Shown here in pieces: positions 52,190 to 61,680 of a stretch of 64,000 nt of DNA. A model generated the notes under the pieces. That model did not search any database. It had not been told where the DNA came from and worked only from the letters and a program-made list of their open reading frames with translations. Within the stretch, counting starts at the first letter, position 1. Every line of letters begins with the position of its first letter. The position numbers and the translations under genes are program-made. Origin of the DNA: an uncultured Flavobacteriales bacterium (GTDB taxonomy: Bacteria > Bacteroidota > Bacteroidia > CAIKAF01); assembly GCA_903825395.1 (NCBI GenBank), contig CAIKAF010000007.1, forward strand, positions 1 through 64,000, in the 5' to 3' direction.

Positions 52190-53368
52190 ATGGGATGTTC
52201 GAGTTGTGGTACGCAGGAAAAAGGGCAATTGCCCAAGGGGTGCAGGAACAATGGAGCCTGCAGCACAGGTGGTTGTCATAAGCTTAATGTTTTTGATTGG
52301 TTGTCGAACATGGAACACCTGGCGGGTGATTCTACGGCTGTTGTAGAGGTTCGTTTTAAGCATACCCGAAAGGAATTTTACTTGAATTCAGATGGGCTTC
52401 AATTGGTGCAGGGAGATGCCGTGGCTGTTGAAGCATCACCAGGTCACGATATTGGGGTTGTGTCATTGAGCGGCCCATTGGTCAAAATGCAATTGCAGCG
52501 CCTAAAGCAATCAGAGGATGGCCTTAAAAAGGTATTTAGGAAAGCCAGTCCGGCCGATGTAGATCGCTGGAAAGAAGCCATGGATAAAGAGGATCAGTAT
52601 CGGCTTCAGGCCAGAGAAGTGGCAGCAGGATTGAAGTTGAAAATGAAAATTTCAGATGTGGAATGCCAAGGAGATGGAAGTAAAGCCACCTTTTATTATA
52701 CCGCTGATGACCGCATTGATTTTCGGGAACTGATTAAAATTTTGGCCCGAGATTTACGGGTGAAAATAGAAATGCGTCAAATAGGTTTGCGGCAAGAGGC
52801 CGCCAGGTTGGGTGGCTTAGGTGTGTGTGGACGTGAGTTGTGCTGTTCCTCCTGGCTTCGCGATTTCAGGACGGTAAGCACTGCCGCCGCTCGGTACCAG
52901 CAGCTGTCTATAAACCCCCAAAAGTTGGCTGGGCAGTGTGGAAAATTAAAGTGCTGCTTGAATTACGAGTTGGATAGTTATATGGATGCGTTGAAGGGAT
53001 TTCCCTCCAACAGCATCAAACTGAAAACCAAACAAGGAAATGCGTTTCACCAGAAAACAGATATCTTCAGGAAGGTGATTTATTATTCCTATTCAGAACG
53101 TCCGGATGTGTTTTTGCCTTTGCCGCTTTCCAGGGTCATTGAAATAATTGAAATGAATAAGAAGGGCGAAATGCCTGAGAATTTGGAAGACCTGGTTCTG
53201 GTTCAGGTCAAAGACGATGCAGCCTTGCCAACCTTCTCGAATGTAATTGAGCAGGATGCCCTGGACCGATTTGATTCCAAAAAGAACAAGCGCAAACCAG
53301 GTAGAAAATCGGGCCGCCGCCGACCTCAACGTCCTCAAAAATCTGCTCAAAATGGAATGGAAAATTAG
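52190..53368 (+). CDS. ricT: PSP1/RicT (YaaT) family protein
   Basis: A 392-residue protein of the PSP1 family. It has an N-terminal Cys-rich segment (GCSSCGTQEKGQLPKGCRNN, GACSTGGCHK), the PSP1 core (VVEVRFKHTRKEFY, FYYTADDRIDFRELIKILAR) and the Cys motif GVCGRELCCSSWL...GQCGKLKCCLNYE of RicT. In Bacillus, RicT joins RicA/RicF in an Fe-S complex controlling RNA processing; here the role is unknown. The basic tail (KKNKRKPGRKSGRRRPQRP) may bind RNA. ATG 52190 is chosen as the standard Cys-rich N-terminus. gldH starts 17 bp inside its end. Confidence 0.9.
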   Translation: MGCSSCGTQEKGQLPKGCRNNGACSTGGCHKLNVFDWLSNMEHLAGDSTAVVEVRFKHTRKEFYLNSDGLQLVQGDAVAVEASPGHDIGVVSLSGPLVKMQLQRLKQSEDGLKKVFRKASPADVDRWKEAMDKEDQYRLQAREVAAGLKLKMKISDVECQGDGSKATFYYTADDRIDFRELIKILARDLRVKIEMRQIGLRQEAARLGGLGVCGRELCCSSWLRDFRTVSTAAARYQQLSINPQKLAGQCGKLKCCLNYELDSYMDALKGFPSNSIKLKTKQGNAFHQKTDIFRKVIYYSYSERPDVFLPLPLSRVIEIIEMNKKGEMPENLEDLVLVQVKDDAALPTFSNVIEQDALDRFDSKKNKRKPGRKSGRRRPQRPQKSAQNGMEN

Positions 53369-53840
53369 GTCTTTCATCGGGCTTATTCTGCTTTTTTTAT
53401 TGTGTTCCTGCGATTCGGGAACCTATTTTTCGGAGTTCAGTAAATTGCCTGAATCGGGCTGGCCTCAAAGCAATCAGCCTGAGTTTTTGGTGAACATTGA
53501 CGATACCAGTCAGGTATTTGATGTTCAGGTGATGTTTCGGCATGCGCCGCAATATCCTTTCCAAAATTTATATCTTTTCATGCACACCACCTTTCCAAGT
53601 AATAAGCAAATTACAGATACGCTAACCCTGTTCTTATTTGACGCCGGGGGAAAGCCCCTAGGTTCATGCATGGGTGATTTATGCGATGTTGAATTCAAAT
53701 ATAGAAGCCAGGTTAAATTCCCTGAAAAGGGTGAGTATCGATTCCGGCTAGAACACCGAATGCGAACACCCGATGGAATTCTTCCGCTGGTGATGGATGC
53801 CGGATTGCGTCTTCAAAACTCTGTACGGAATGAAAAGTAA
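53352..53840 (+). CDS. gldH: gliding motility lipoprotein GldH
   Basis: A 162-residue lipoprotein. The signal MEWKIRSFIGLILLFLLCSC ends at the lipobox Cys. The domain has FDVQVMFRHAPQYPFQNLYL, TDTLTLFLFDAGGKPLG and GEYRFRLEHRMR, the GldH pattern. GldH is needed for gliding in Flavobacterium; its mechanism is unclear. Translation start 53352 is set by the signal peptide; the gene overlaps ricT by 17 bp and PBP1A by 11 bp. Confidence 0.88.
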   Translation: MEWKIRSFIGLILLFLLCSCDSGTYFSEFSKLPESGWPQSNQPEFLVNIDDTSQVFDVQVMFRHAPQYPFQNLYLFMHTTFPSNKQITDTLTLFLFDAGGKPLGSCMGDLCDVEFKYRSQVKFPEKGEYRFRLEHRMRTPDGILPLVMDAGLRLQNSVRNEK

Positions 53841-56145
53841 GTTGCCCAAATTCGGATTCGTGCCCATAAAATGGGTTTGGTGGCTTGTGTTGAGTCCAAT
53901 CCTAGCGTTTTTTTTGATTTTGGGTTTGGCTTCGGTGGGACTGTTTGGAGCGCTCCCTGGGTTTGATGAGTTGGAAGATCCCCGGTTTAATTTGGCCAGC
54001 GTGATTTATTCCTCCGACGGAGAAGTGTTGGGCAAATATTACATTGAAAACAGAACCAATGTAGATTTTAAGGATTTTCCTCCGCATTTAATATCCGCAT
54101 TGATTTCCACCGAAGATGAACGGTTTTATGAGCATTCCGGAATTGATGCGGAGGCTCTTGCGCGTGTGGTTAAAGGGATTGCCACCGGCCAATCCAAAGG
54201 GGGCGGTTCCACCATTACTCAACAGTTGGCAAAGCTTTTATTTCATAACGAGCGCGGAGGAAAGATTAAAAGGGTTTTGCAAAAGTTTAAAGAATGGGTG
54301 ATTGCTTTAAAGTTGGAACGCAGTTATACCAAGCAAGAAATTTTAACCTTGTATTTAAACCGTGCGGACTTTGGCCGTCAGGCATTCGGAATTCAATCTG
54401 CCGCCAAGATTTACTTTGATAAGCATGTACATGATTTGAGTATCGAAGAAGCTGCTGCTTTGGTGGGAATGCTTAAGGCTCCTGGGAATTATGACCCCGT
54501 TAGGAAACCTGAGGCCAATCAAAAGCGCCGAAATGTAGTCTTCGGGCAAATGGTTAAAAATAAGGCCCTTTCACCCGAAAAAGCCGATTCTCTGTCGAAA
54601 CTGCCTGTGGTAGCCGATTTGACCCAGCTAAAAGAACGGGTCAGAAAATCCGTTTATGGTCAAGGTGAGCTGGCTGGGTATTTTTTAAATGAATTGAAAA
54701 AAGATTTAAATGTATGGTGCTCGAATCACATTAATCCAGCCACCGGGAAACCCTATAATTTGTATCGGGATGGGTTAAGGGTGTACACCACTATTGATAG
54801 CCGTATGCAGCGGTATGCGGAACAGGCGGTAAAACAACATCTCTCCGAACTTCAAAGGGATTTTTTCCGGCATAAAAAAGGACGAAAAAATGCGCCCTTC
54901 TCCGCTCGCTTATCTGACGAACAAGTAAATTCCATTGTTCTTCAGGGAATTAAACGAAGCGACAGATATCGGGCCATGAAAGAGGAAGGGGCTTCAGAAG
55001 CTGAAATATCTAGAGCCTTTAATACGCCTGTCGAAATGACTGTATTCAGTTGGGATGGCCCAATTGATACGGTTATGACACCCCGCGATTCAGTGATTTA
55101 CTACAAGTATTTTTTGCAGAATGGAATGATGAGCATGGATCCGCACACGGGCCATGTAAAAGCCTGGGTTGGGGGAATCGATATTCAACATTTTAAGTAC
55201 GATCACGTCCGCGCCGGTTCGGAAAGTGAAGATGGTAAAAGCATTGTCCCCGCAGGAGGCAGGCAGGTTGGTTCTACCTTTAAGCCGCTGGTCTATGCTT
55301 TGGCTATGGAAGAACGGCGTTCGCCCTGCGATTTGGTTCCCAATACCCGAGTTTGCATTGAAGAGGGTTTGAGTCGCCCGTGGTGCCCCGACAACAGCGG
55401 CGACTACAAGGTGAACCGAATGATTACGCTACGGGAGGCCCTAGCCAATTCGGTGAATTATGTTTCTGCTATGTTAATGAAGGAGTATGGCCCGCAGGCC
55501 ACCATTGATTTGGCTAGAAAACTTGGAATTACGGCACCAATTCCAAATTCCCCCTCCATTTGCCTTGGTACTGCTGATATTTCAGTGTTTGAAATGGTCG
55601 GAGCCTTTAGTACGTTTTTCAATGATGGGGTATATTGTAAACCTTTTATGTTGACGCGAATTGAAGATAAAAACGGGAATACGTTGGCTGTTTTTAGTCC
55701 AGAACGAAGGGAAGCCCTCAGCGCAGAAACGGCCTTTTTAACGGTACAATTATTGAGAGGTGTAGTGCTTCAAGGAACAGCTCAGCGCCTTCGATATCGC
55801 TACAAATTCACCGAACCCATTGCCGGTAAAACAGGAACTACACAGAACAACTCCGATGGCTGGTTTATTGCCGGAACTCCCGATTTGGTAACGGGTGTTT
55901 GGACGGGGGCCGAAGACCGCTCTGTCCATTTTGCCAGCACTGCACTCGGTCAGGGTGCAAATATGGCTCTGCCCGTATGGGCCTTGTATATGCGAAAAGT
56001 GTACGATGACCGCTCCATCCTTATAAATCGGGGCGATTTTAAACGCCCCGAATCTTTTGCCGATTGGAATTTTGATTGCTCTGAAGAAATTCAAGACCAA
56101 CTCCAGGAAATGCGCGAAGGAAATACTGAAATCGATTTTGATTGA
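53830..56145 (+). CDS. mrcA: penicillin-binding protein 1A, bifunctional
   Basis: A 771-residue class A PBP. TM helix about 18-40; glycosyltransferase domain with [14 protein letters not shown] (about 93-106) and [13 protein letters not shown]; transpeptidase with S482 in [15 protein letters not shown] at 541-543 and KTGTT at 667-671. Before the STFK motif, between FKYDHV and GRQVGSTFK, there is a 13-16 residue Gly/Ser/Glu insert ([16 protein letters not shown]), where most PBP1A have a short QG-type link. ATG 53830 is chosen because it lies within the gldH end and starts a basic anchor (MKSKLPK). Confidence 0.95.
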   Translation: MKSKLPKFGFVPIKWVWWLVLSPILAFFLILGLASVGLFGALPGFDELEDPRFNLASVIYSSDGEVLGKYYIENRTNVDFKDFPPHLISALISTEDERFYEHSGIDAEALARVVKGIATGQSKGGGSTITQQLAKLLFHNERGGKIKRVLQKFKEWVIALKLERSYTKQEILTLYLNRADFGRQAFGIQSAAKIYFDKHVHDLSIEEAAALVGMLKAPGNYDPVRKPEANQKRRNVVFGQMVKNKALSPEKADSLSKLPVVADLTQLKERVRKSVYGQGELAGYFLNELKKDLNVWCSNHINPATGKPYNLYRDGLRVYTTIDSRMQRYAEQAVKQHLSELQRDFFRHKKGRKNAPFSARLSDEQVNSIVLQGIKRSDRYRAMKEEGASEAEISRAFNTPVEMTVFSWDGPIDTVMTPRDSVIYYKYFLQNGMMSMDPHTGHVKAWVGGIDIQHFKYDHVRAGSESEDGKSIVPAGGRQVGSTFKPLVYALAMEERRSPCDLVPNTRVCIEEGLSRPWCPDNSGDYKVNRMITLREALANSVNYVSAMLMKEYGPQATIDLARKLGITAPIPNSPSICLGTADISVFEMVGAFSTFFNDGVYCKPFMLTRIEDKNGNTLAVFSPERREALSAETAFLTVQLLRGVVLQGTAQRLRYRYKFTEPIAGKTGTTQNNSDGWFIAGTPDLVTGVWTGAEDRSVHFASTALGQGANMALPVWALYMRKVYDDRSILINRGDFKRPESFADWNFDCSEEIQDQLQEMREGNTEIDFD

Positions 56146-56147
56146 TT

Positions 56148-56843
56148 ATGAATAAAGTTGTAGCCAATGCCCATGCGGCGATTTCCGATGTTCAAGATGG
56201 AATGACTTTGATGCTCGGCGGCTTTGGCCTCTGCGGCATTCCTGAAAATTTAATCGCGGCTTTGGTCCAGAAAAATGTGAAAAATCTAACCTGCATTTCA
56301 AACAATGCCGGGGTAGATGATTTTGGCATTGGATTGATGCTGCAACAACGGCAGGTAAAAAAAATGATTTCTTCGTATGTGGGAGAAAATGCTGAATTCG
56401 AACGGCAATTGCTTTCAGGTGAACTTGAGGTGGAATTAATTCCTCAGGGCACTTTAGCAACCCGATGCATGGCTGCCGGCTATGGAATGCCCGCTGTTTT
56501 TACGCCCGCAGGAGTGGGAACAGAAGTGGCAGAAGGCAAAGAAACGCGTGTATTTAATGGGAAAACCTACCTGATGGAGATGGCTTTTGAGGCCGATTTC
56601 GCTCTGGTTAAAGCTTGGAAAGGCGATACCCAAGGGAATTTGATTTTCCGGGCAACAGCTCGAAATTTCAATCCCCTAATGGCCATGGCCGGGAAAACAA
56701 CCATCGCTGAGGTTGAAGAATTGGTTCCGGCCGGAGAACTCGACCCCGATGCCATTCATACGCCAGGTATTTACGTGCACCGGATTTTTCAGGGGAAAGA
56801 CTATGAAAAACGCATTGAACAACGCACCGTTAAACCCAGATAG
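56148..56843 (+). CDS. scoA: 3-oxoacid CoA-transferase subunit A
   Basis: A 231-residue subunit of succinyl-CoA:3-ketoacid CoA-transferase, which activates acetoacetate with succinyl-CoA. Motifs are [57 protein letters not shown] and [20 protein letters not shown]. The ATG at 56148 follows the PBP1A stop by 2 bp. scoB follows after 9 bp. Confidence 0.93.
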   Translation: MNKVVANAHAAISDVQDGMTLMLGGFGLCGIPENLIAALVQKNVKNLTCISNNAGVDDFGIGLMLQQRQVKKMISSYVGENAEFERQLLSGELEVELIPQGTLATRCMAAGYGMPAVFTPAGVGTEVAEGKETRVFNGKTYLMEMAFEADFALVKAWKGDTQGNLIFRATARNFNPLMAMAGKTTIAEVEELVPAGELDPDAIHTPGIYVHRIFQGKDYEKRIEQRTVKPR

Positions 56844-56852
56844 GAATTAAAC

Positions 56853-57506
56853 ATGCTAAACAAAGAACAAATTGCTCAACGCATTGCGCGCGAACTGCGC
56901 AATGGGATGTATGTTAATCTGGGCATCGGAATCCCTACTCTGGTAGCCAATTACGTTCCTGAAGAAATGACCATCGTTCTTCAATCTGAAAATGGATTGC
57001 TGGGTATGGGGCCTTTTCCTTTTGATGGAGAAGAAGACCCCGATTTAATCAACGCGGGTAAACAAACCATTACAACCATACCCGGGTCAGTTTTTTTTGA
57101 TTCAGCCATGAGCTTTGGAATGATCCGTGCCGGTAAGGTAGATCTGACCGTTCTTGGAGCAATGGAAGTGGCCGATAACGGAGATATTGCCAACTGGAAA
57201 ATCCCCGGAAAAATGGTCAAAGGAATGGGGGGCGCCATGGATTTAGTGGCTTCAGCAAAAAACATCATCGTTGCCATGCAGCACTGCAGCCGCGACGGTA
57301 AATCAAAGTTGCTTTCTTCATGTACCTTGCCCATTACCGGTTTAGGTTGCGTTAAAAAGGTGGTTTCTGATTTGGGCGTTTTTGATATCGATCACCGAGG
57401 CTTTGTTCTTCTGGAACGAGCCCCCGGAATCTCAGTGGAAACCATTGTGGCCTCAACAGAAGGCCGCCTTTTCGTGCCAGACGAAGTTCCCGAAATGACC
57501 TTTTAA
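56853..57506 (+). CDS. scoB: 3-oxoacid CoA-transferase subunit B
   Basis: A 217-residue partner of ScoA. The catalytic Glu that carries CoA is in VLQSENGLLGMGPFPFDGEE. LRNGMYVNLGIGIPTLVANY, NAGKQTITTIPGSVFFDSAM and GKSKLLSSCTLPITGLGCVK are typical. Together the two subunits link ketone-body or amino-acid breakdown to acetyl-CoA. The next gene starts with GTG directly after its stop. Confidence 0.93.
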   Translation: MLNKEQIAQRIARELRNGMYVNLGIGIPTLVANYVPEEMTIVLQSENGLLGMGPFPFDGEEDPDLINAGKQTITTIPGSVFFDSAMSFGMIRAGKVDLTVLGAMEVADNGDIANWKIPGKMVKGMGGAMDLVASAKNIIVAMQHCSRDGKSKLLSSCTLPITGLGCVKKVVSDLGVFDIDHRGFVLLERAPGISVETIVASTEGRLFVPDEVPEMTF

Positions 57507-59015
57507 GTGCGGCTTTTTCGTTTTTTCCGAACGCATTTGCCCTCCACAATTTCTGAACGTATTGCGCTGGGAATTGGCCTTTTTTTTGCCGGCTGGTATG
57601 CCGCCATTTCTTTTGTAAACCACCATTTACTCCGCACCTTCGCGTACGACCTGGGAATTAAAAACCAAGCCATTTGGGATTATGCACATGGCCGCTGGAA
57701 TCTAAATTCCATAATGGAAGAGCTTCAAGGCAAAATCAATGTGCTGGCCAACCACTTCGAACCGGTATTGGCCCTGTTTTCGCCCCTATATTGGATTTTC
57801 GGGCATTATACACTGCTCGTGGTACAATGGTTCGCTATTTTACTCGGAGGTCGAGCCGTCTGGCTTTTGTTCAAAGAACGCCTTCCCAACCAACCTCAAC
57901 TGGCTCTACTCGGCCTTATCAGTTTCTATTCTTTCTTCGGAATTTTCAGCGCTCTTTCCTTCGATTTCCACACCAATGTGGTTGCCGCTATGCTCGTGCC
58001 ATGGCTGTTTCTATGCTTTTACCGCCGTCAATTTTTGGCTTTTTTCCTGATTGGACTTGCCATTGTTTTTTCCAAAGAAAATATGGCCCTTTGGCTGATG
58101 TTTGTAGGACTTGGTTTGGCGCTACATCACGTTAAACAGGCGCAGCTTCGCAATCGGGCCCTGCTCTTGTCGCTCAGCGCCGGAGTTTGTTTTATGTTGA
58201 TTATGAAGGTGTTGATGCCAGCTTTTGCCAATGGTCAATTGGAATATCTACACTTTAAATATACAGCTTTGGGTCCCGATATGGGTTCGGCCTTGACCTT
58301 TATCCTTAGGCATCCTTTCGATGCCCTGCGCCTATTGTTTGAAAATCACTTGCCCGGCGTTTCTACGTACCGCGACGGCCTGAAGGCATCCACCTGGTGG
58401 CTTTTTCTGGCTGCGGGCGGTTGGCTTTGCGTGTTAAGGCCAGCCTTCTTACTGATGCTGATTCCTATTTTTGGACAGAAAATGTTCAGCGATGACCCCA
58501 ATAAATGGAGTCCCTTTTTTCAATATAGCATTGAATTTCTGCCGGTTATAATTATGGCAGCCATTGAGGCGGTCCGCATACTTTCTAAAACATACTTGCG
58601 TTGGACACTGATGCTTGCGCTTGCGCTGGGCAGTGTTTTTTCTGGAATACATAGCCTGTCCATGTACCGTCCGCAAGCGTTTATGCCTCAGGGGATAAAG
58701 GTGCTGAAATCAGGGCATTGGACGCGCGAAGTGCCGGTAGAGCGCATAAAATTTGCCCTTAAAAAACACATTCCCGATACGGCATCGGTGGCCGCTTCGA
58801 GTGTGCTGGTGCCCCGCCTGGCTATGCGCCGGTCTATTTCAAATTATCCAAGTACAATTCCGGTTCAGTACATTGTGTTGTTGAAAGATGCCATCGAGCC
58901 TTATCCCCTGAAGCGGCAGGCACTGGCCGACAGCATTTCACAGCTCATTCAATCGCCCAACTGGCAATGCCTACATCAACAGGATTCTCTGTATATCTTT
59001 AAGCGAGTTCAGTGA
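57507..59015 (+). CDS. DUF2079 membrane protein
   Basis: A 502-residue inner-membrane protein with about ten hydrophobic segments and the DUF2079 motifs (FAYDLGIKNQAIWDYAHGRW, FEPVLALFSPLYWIFGHYTL, SFDFHTNVVAAMLVPWLFLC, FSKENMALWLMFVGLGLALH). The layout resembles GT-C glycosyltransferases such as the ArnT/PMT group, so glycosyl transfer from a lipid carrier is possible but unproven. The GTG start abuts the scoB stop. The TGA stop is joined to a T7 run and structured repeat copy 4. Confidence 0.8.
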   Translation: MRLFRFFRTHLPSTISERIALGIGLFFAGWYAAISFVNHHLLRTFAYDLGIKNQAIWDYAHGRWNLNSIMEELQGKINVLANHFEPVLALFSPLYWIFGHYTLLVVQWFAILLGGRAVWLLFKERLPNQPQLALLGLISFYSFFGIFSALSFDFHTNVVAAMLVPWLFLCFYRRQFLAFFLIGLAIVFSKENMALWLMFVGLGLALHHVKQAQLRNRALLLSLSAGVCFMLIMKVLMPAFANGQLEYLHFKYTALGPDMGSALTFILRHPFDALRLLFENHLPGVSTYRDGLKASTWWLFLAAGGWLCVLRPAFLLMLIPIFGQKMFSDDPNKWSPFFQYSIEFLPVIIMAAIEAVRILSKTYLRWTLMLALALGSVFSGIHSLSMYRPQAFMPQGIKVLKSGHWTREVPVERIKFALKKHIPDTASVAASSVLVPRLAMRRSISNYPSTIPVQYIVLLKDAIEPYPLKRQALADSISQLIQSPNWQCLHQQDSLYIFKRVQ

Positions 59016-59169
59016 TTTTTTTGGGCGGGTTTCCGGGCTTTCAGAGCTAGTACGCCGCCCGGTTAAGGCAGGCAATCGCCCAAATCTGGCTCCTAAAGTC
59101 GCCGATTTGGTCTGTTGCCTGCTACTTAACCGTTCGTGCGCGCTAGCTTCTTCAATCCCGCCCGCAGCC
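59016..59169. repeat. rod-like structured intergenic repeat, copy 4
   Basis: Directly follows a stop TGA as T7 then GGGCGGG (59023-59029), which pairs with CCCGCCC (59157-59163). The middle arm CGGTTAAG-GCAGGCAA pairs with TTGCCTGC-TA-CTTAACCG with only a TA bulge. AAATC and GATTT clasp the apical GGCTCCTAAAGTCGCC. This is the clearest compensatory example in the family. Confidence 0.85.
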
Positions 59170-59258
59170 AACCCAATCGTCAAATCGTTTCAGTACACCT
59201 AAGCCTAGGTTCTCAACACCTCAATGCGCTTGCTTGAACGGATATACTCTAGACGGTT

Positions 59259-60947
59259 TTATGGATTTACCCACTTCGCCTCAGCCCAAGTCCCGCTACT
59301 GCCCTGAATCTGCACCCAATAAACCCCTGATGGCAAATCTTTTTTTTGCAAGTTCAAAGCCAAAGCTGTTGGCCCCTTAAGTCCTATGCTCCGGTTTTCC
59401 CGAATCACTTCCATGCCCGAAGAATTCCGTATCGTAATGCTGACGCTATCGGCTTGCGGGGCCTCTACAATTAACCGCAAAATACCCGACTGAACCGGAT
59501 TTGGAACAATGCGTAACCCGGTCGAGGCCTGCTGATTCATCAAAACCGAAGCCCGTCCAAAATGCGGTATCCCATAGCCCAACTTTTCATCGGGTTGTAG
59601 ATATTGGTGGCAGGATTTCAACACAGCCTGTCGAAGTTCATTTGGCGTAGCCTCTTTATGCATCGATAAAAACGATGTCAATGCCCCGGCAAAAATGGGC
59701 GCAGAAAATGAAGTGCCATTGGCAGTGCTTATTCCTGCGGCATTCATCACCGTAGAATTTCTCCCCATGGCACAAAGTTCTGGTTTTACGCGACCATCAA
59801 CGCTGGGCCCTTGACTACTAAATGCAGCATACGAACGATCGGCTTGAACGGCTCCAACGGCAAAAATGGAACGGGCGTCGGCCGGAACACCTACATATTT
59901 CCAGGGTTTATTCCCGGAGTTGCCAGCGCTATTTACTATCCAAAGCCCTTTGCTCGCGGCTGTTTCCGCTCCACGGCTCGCCGGTGCCGTTGTTCCATTT
60001 AAGGTAAGATAACTGTGCGAAGTAAAGGGAGCATCGTATTCTGTATATCCCAATGAAGCATTTAAAACATTGGCACCCAAACTATCCGCCATTTCGGCTC
60101 CCAATACCCAATAGTACTCTTCCATGGGAGTTTCGGCCGCCACATGCTCGGTTTTAAATAAAACATACGATGCGGCAGGCGCTGTGCCTACCATGGCTCC
60201 GGGTTGCCATGCGGCCATACAGCTTAATACATAGGTGCCATGCTGAGAATCTTCGTACACATCTCCGTCTTGTTCAACAAAATCCCAATTTCCCAACATT
60301 TGACCGTTTGAAAATGCCCGAGAAAAGGCGCCCATACTTTGAACTCCGCTAAACCCTCCATCCAAAACAGCAACCAACATTCCCTGCCCCCAAAAGCCCG
60401 AACCATGCAAATAATCGCAGGCAATCATTTGATTTTGGATGCCCGCCTGACCATACACAGAGCCTGAGGCAGCAAAATTTAAATCAAATTCCTGAGTTGA
60501 GGCCAAGGTAGGATTGCTAAAGGTGGGCTTACCTTGCTTTTTTAAAATGGAACTGCCCCTGTAAATGCATTCAATCGACGATACAAAGGGCAGTTGGCTT
60601 AGCTGATTGATGGATAAGCTATCCGAACATGAAATAAGCTGGCAATTCAGCCAGCGGCTTAGTCCAGCCTCTTTGAAGTTTGAGGAAGTTGCTAAAACCT
60701 GATTTCGGTACTCAGCATGAACCGGAAAATCCAGGCTGTCTATGGCGATGCCCTGAGAAAATTTTCGGTCTATCGCCCTAAGGGATAAATAGGAGAGTGG
60801 TGACTCCGAACTGTAATTGCAGTTTATGCCTCCTTTGTCCTTAAAAAAAACGGCAAACCTGAATTCTGTGGACTGGGCTCGAAGCACAACCGATAGGCTA
60901 AGTAGGATAGAAAGACTAAGGAATGTATTCCAGTAATTTTTGCTCAT
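59259..60947 (-). CDS. secreted subtilisin-like (S8) protease with T9SS sorting domain
   Basis: About 562 residues. The signal peptide (about 1-24, ending VVLRAQS) follows ATG 60947; an in-frame TTG at 60959 is less likely. A propeptide-like part (about 25-150) precedes the S8 domain, with Asp in VAVLDGGFSGV, His in SQHGTYVLSC, oxyanion Asn in NSAGNSGNKP and Ser in NGTSFSAPIFAG: a complete triad. The C-terminal type A sorting domain has IVPNPVQSGILRLI and LPSGVYWVQIQ. It overlaps the lipoprotein gene by 32 bp and is third in an operon of exported proteins. Confidence 0.88.
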   Translation of the reverse strand: MSKNYWNTFLSLSILLSLSVVLRAQSTEFRFAVFFKDKGGINCNYSSESPLSYLSLRAIDRKFSQGIAIDSLDFPVHAEYRNQVLATSSNFKEAGLSRWLNCQLISCSDSLSINQLSQLPFVSSIECIYRGSSILKKQGKPTFSNPTLASTQEFDLNFAASGSVYGQAGIQNQMIACDYLHGSGFWGQGMLVAVLDGGFSGVQSMGAFSRAFSNGQMLGNWDFVEQDGDVYEDSQHGTYVLSCMAAWQPGAMVGTAPAASYVLFKTEHVAAETPMEEYYWVLGAEMADSLGANVLNASLGYTEYDAPFTSHSYLTLNGTTAPASRGAETAASKGLWIVNSAGNSGNKPWKYVGVPADARSIFAVGAVQADRSYAAFSSQGPSVDGRVKPELCAMGRNSTVMNAAGISTANGTSFSAPIFAGALTSFLSMHKEATPNELRQAVLKSCHQYLQPDEKLGYGIPHFGRASVLMNQQASTGLRIVPNPVQSGILRLIVEAPQADSVSITIRNSSGMEVIRENRSIGLKGPTALALNLQKKDLPSGVYWVQIQGSSGTWAEAKWVNP

Positions 60948-61680
60948 ATTGGTAACCAAATTTAACCCGTTTTAAAATGGGAATCACGCTCCAAGGTTGA
61001 TCTGGAGGAAGCAAGGCAGAACAATCATTGGGGTCATCTGGATTGGTTACAATGCCAATTACATCGCACCGATAGGCATAAATCAAACCTGTATTTCGGG
61101 CATACCGTTCGGCGAAATATTGCTTTTCCAATAAATTCTCATTGTTTCTTTGAATGACCAACGCAGTCGAATCAAACCCTAAAAAGGGAGAATCGATTTC
61201 AGCATATTTAAACAATTCAGGAGCAGGTTCAGGAATAAAGGCCCAGCCATCCCAGCTAAGTCCAATTTTCATCGGAAAAACCAATTTGATAAAGGAATTG
61301 TTTTCCTCGGTCTTAATTGCTTTCCCTGGAGCTAGACGCGTATGCCAAATGCGGGGAATTCCCCAGTTTTGGGAGGAATCATTGCGTATTTGCCGGGTGA
61401 TTTTCATGAGTGAATCTCCGCCGGCCCCAGAAATCCAACCATCCATGCGCTCCCGAACTTGGTACCGAAACGTGTCGTTTCTGCCGGCTACGCAATCAAT
61501 CCAAATCGAATCAACCTGATAAATCCACGTTGCACCCACCCGAATGGGGTACCAATTCCCGGCCTCGGGAGTTCCACTTTCTGACTCATTGCTGCAAGAA
61601 CCGATGAGGCTAATGGAAACACCAAGCCAAATGAATCGAACCAGCGGCCGAGTAAAGGCATTCATGGCATTAATTTTCAT
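60916..61680 (-). CDS. putative lipoprotein of unknown function
   Basis: Up to 254 residues. The signal segment (FTRPLVRFIWLGVSISLIGS) ends in a lipobox Cys at about 29. The mature part opens NWYPIRVGATWIYQVDS, a pattern common in Bacteroidota lipoproteins that bind small ligands or act as chaperones, and has no other recognisable domain. ATG 61680 and 61665 are both possible; the first overlaps the nuclease gene by 11 bp. It sits between the nuclease and the protease and is likely co-expressed with them. Confidence 0.6.
   Translation of the reverse strand: MKINAMNAFTRPLVRFIWLGVSISLIGSCSNESESGTPEAGNWYPIRVGATWIYQVDSIWIDCVAGRNDTFRYQVRERMDGWISGAGGDSLMKITRQIRNDSSQNWGIPRIWHTRLAPGKAIKTEENNSFIKLVFPMKIGLSWDGWAFIPEPAPELFKYAEIDSPFLGFDSTALVIQRNNENLLEKQYFAERYARNTGLIYAYRCDVIGIVTNPDDPNDCSALLPPDQPWSVIPILKRVKFGYQYEQKLLEYIP

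Noticed and set aside
59016..59258. Small protein gene in the gap before the S8 protease
   Set aside because: A 70-codon minus-strand frame lies wholly on the structured repeat and the end of the DUF2079 gene; no independent support.
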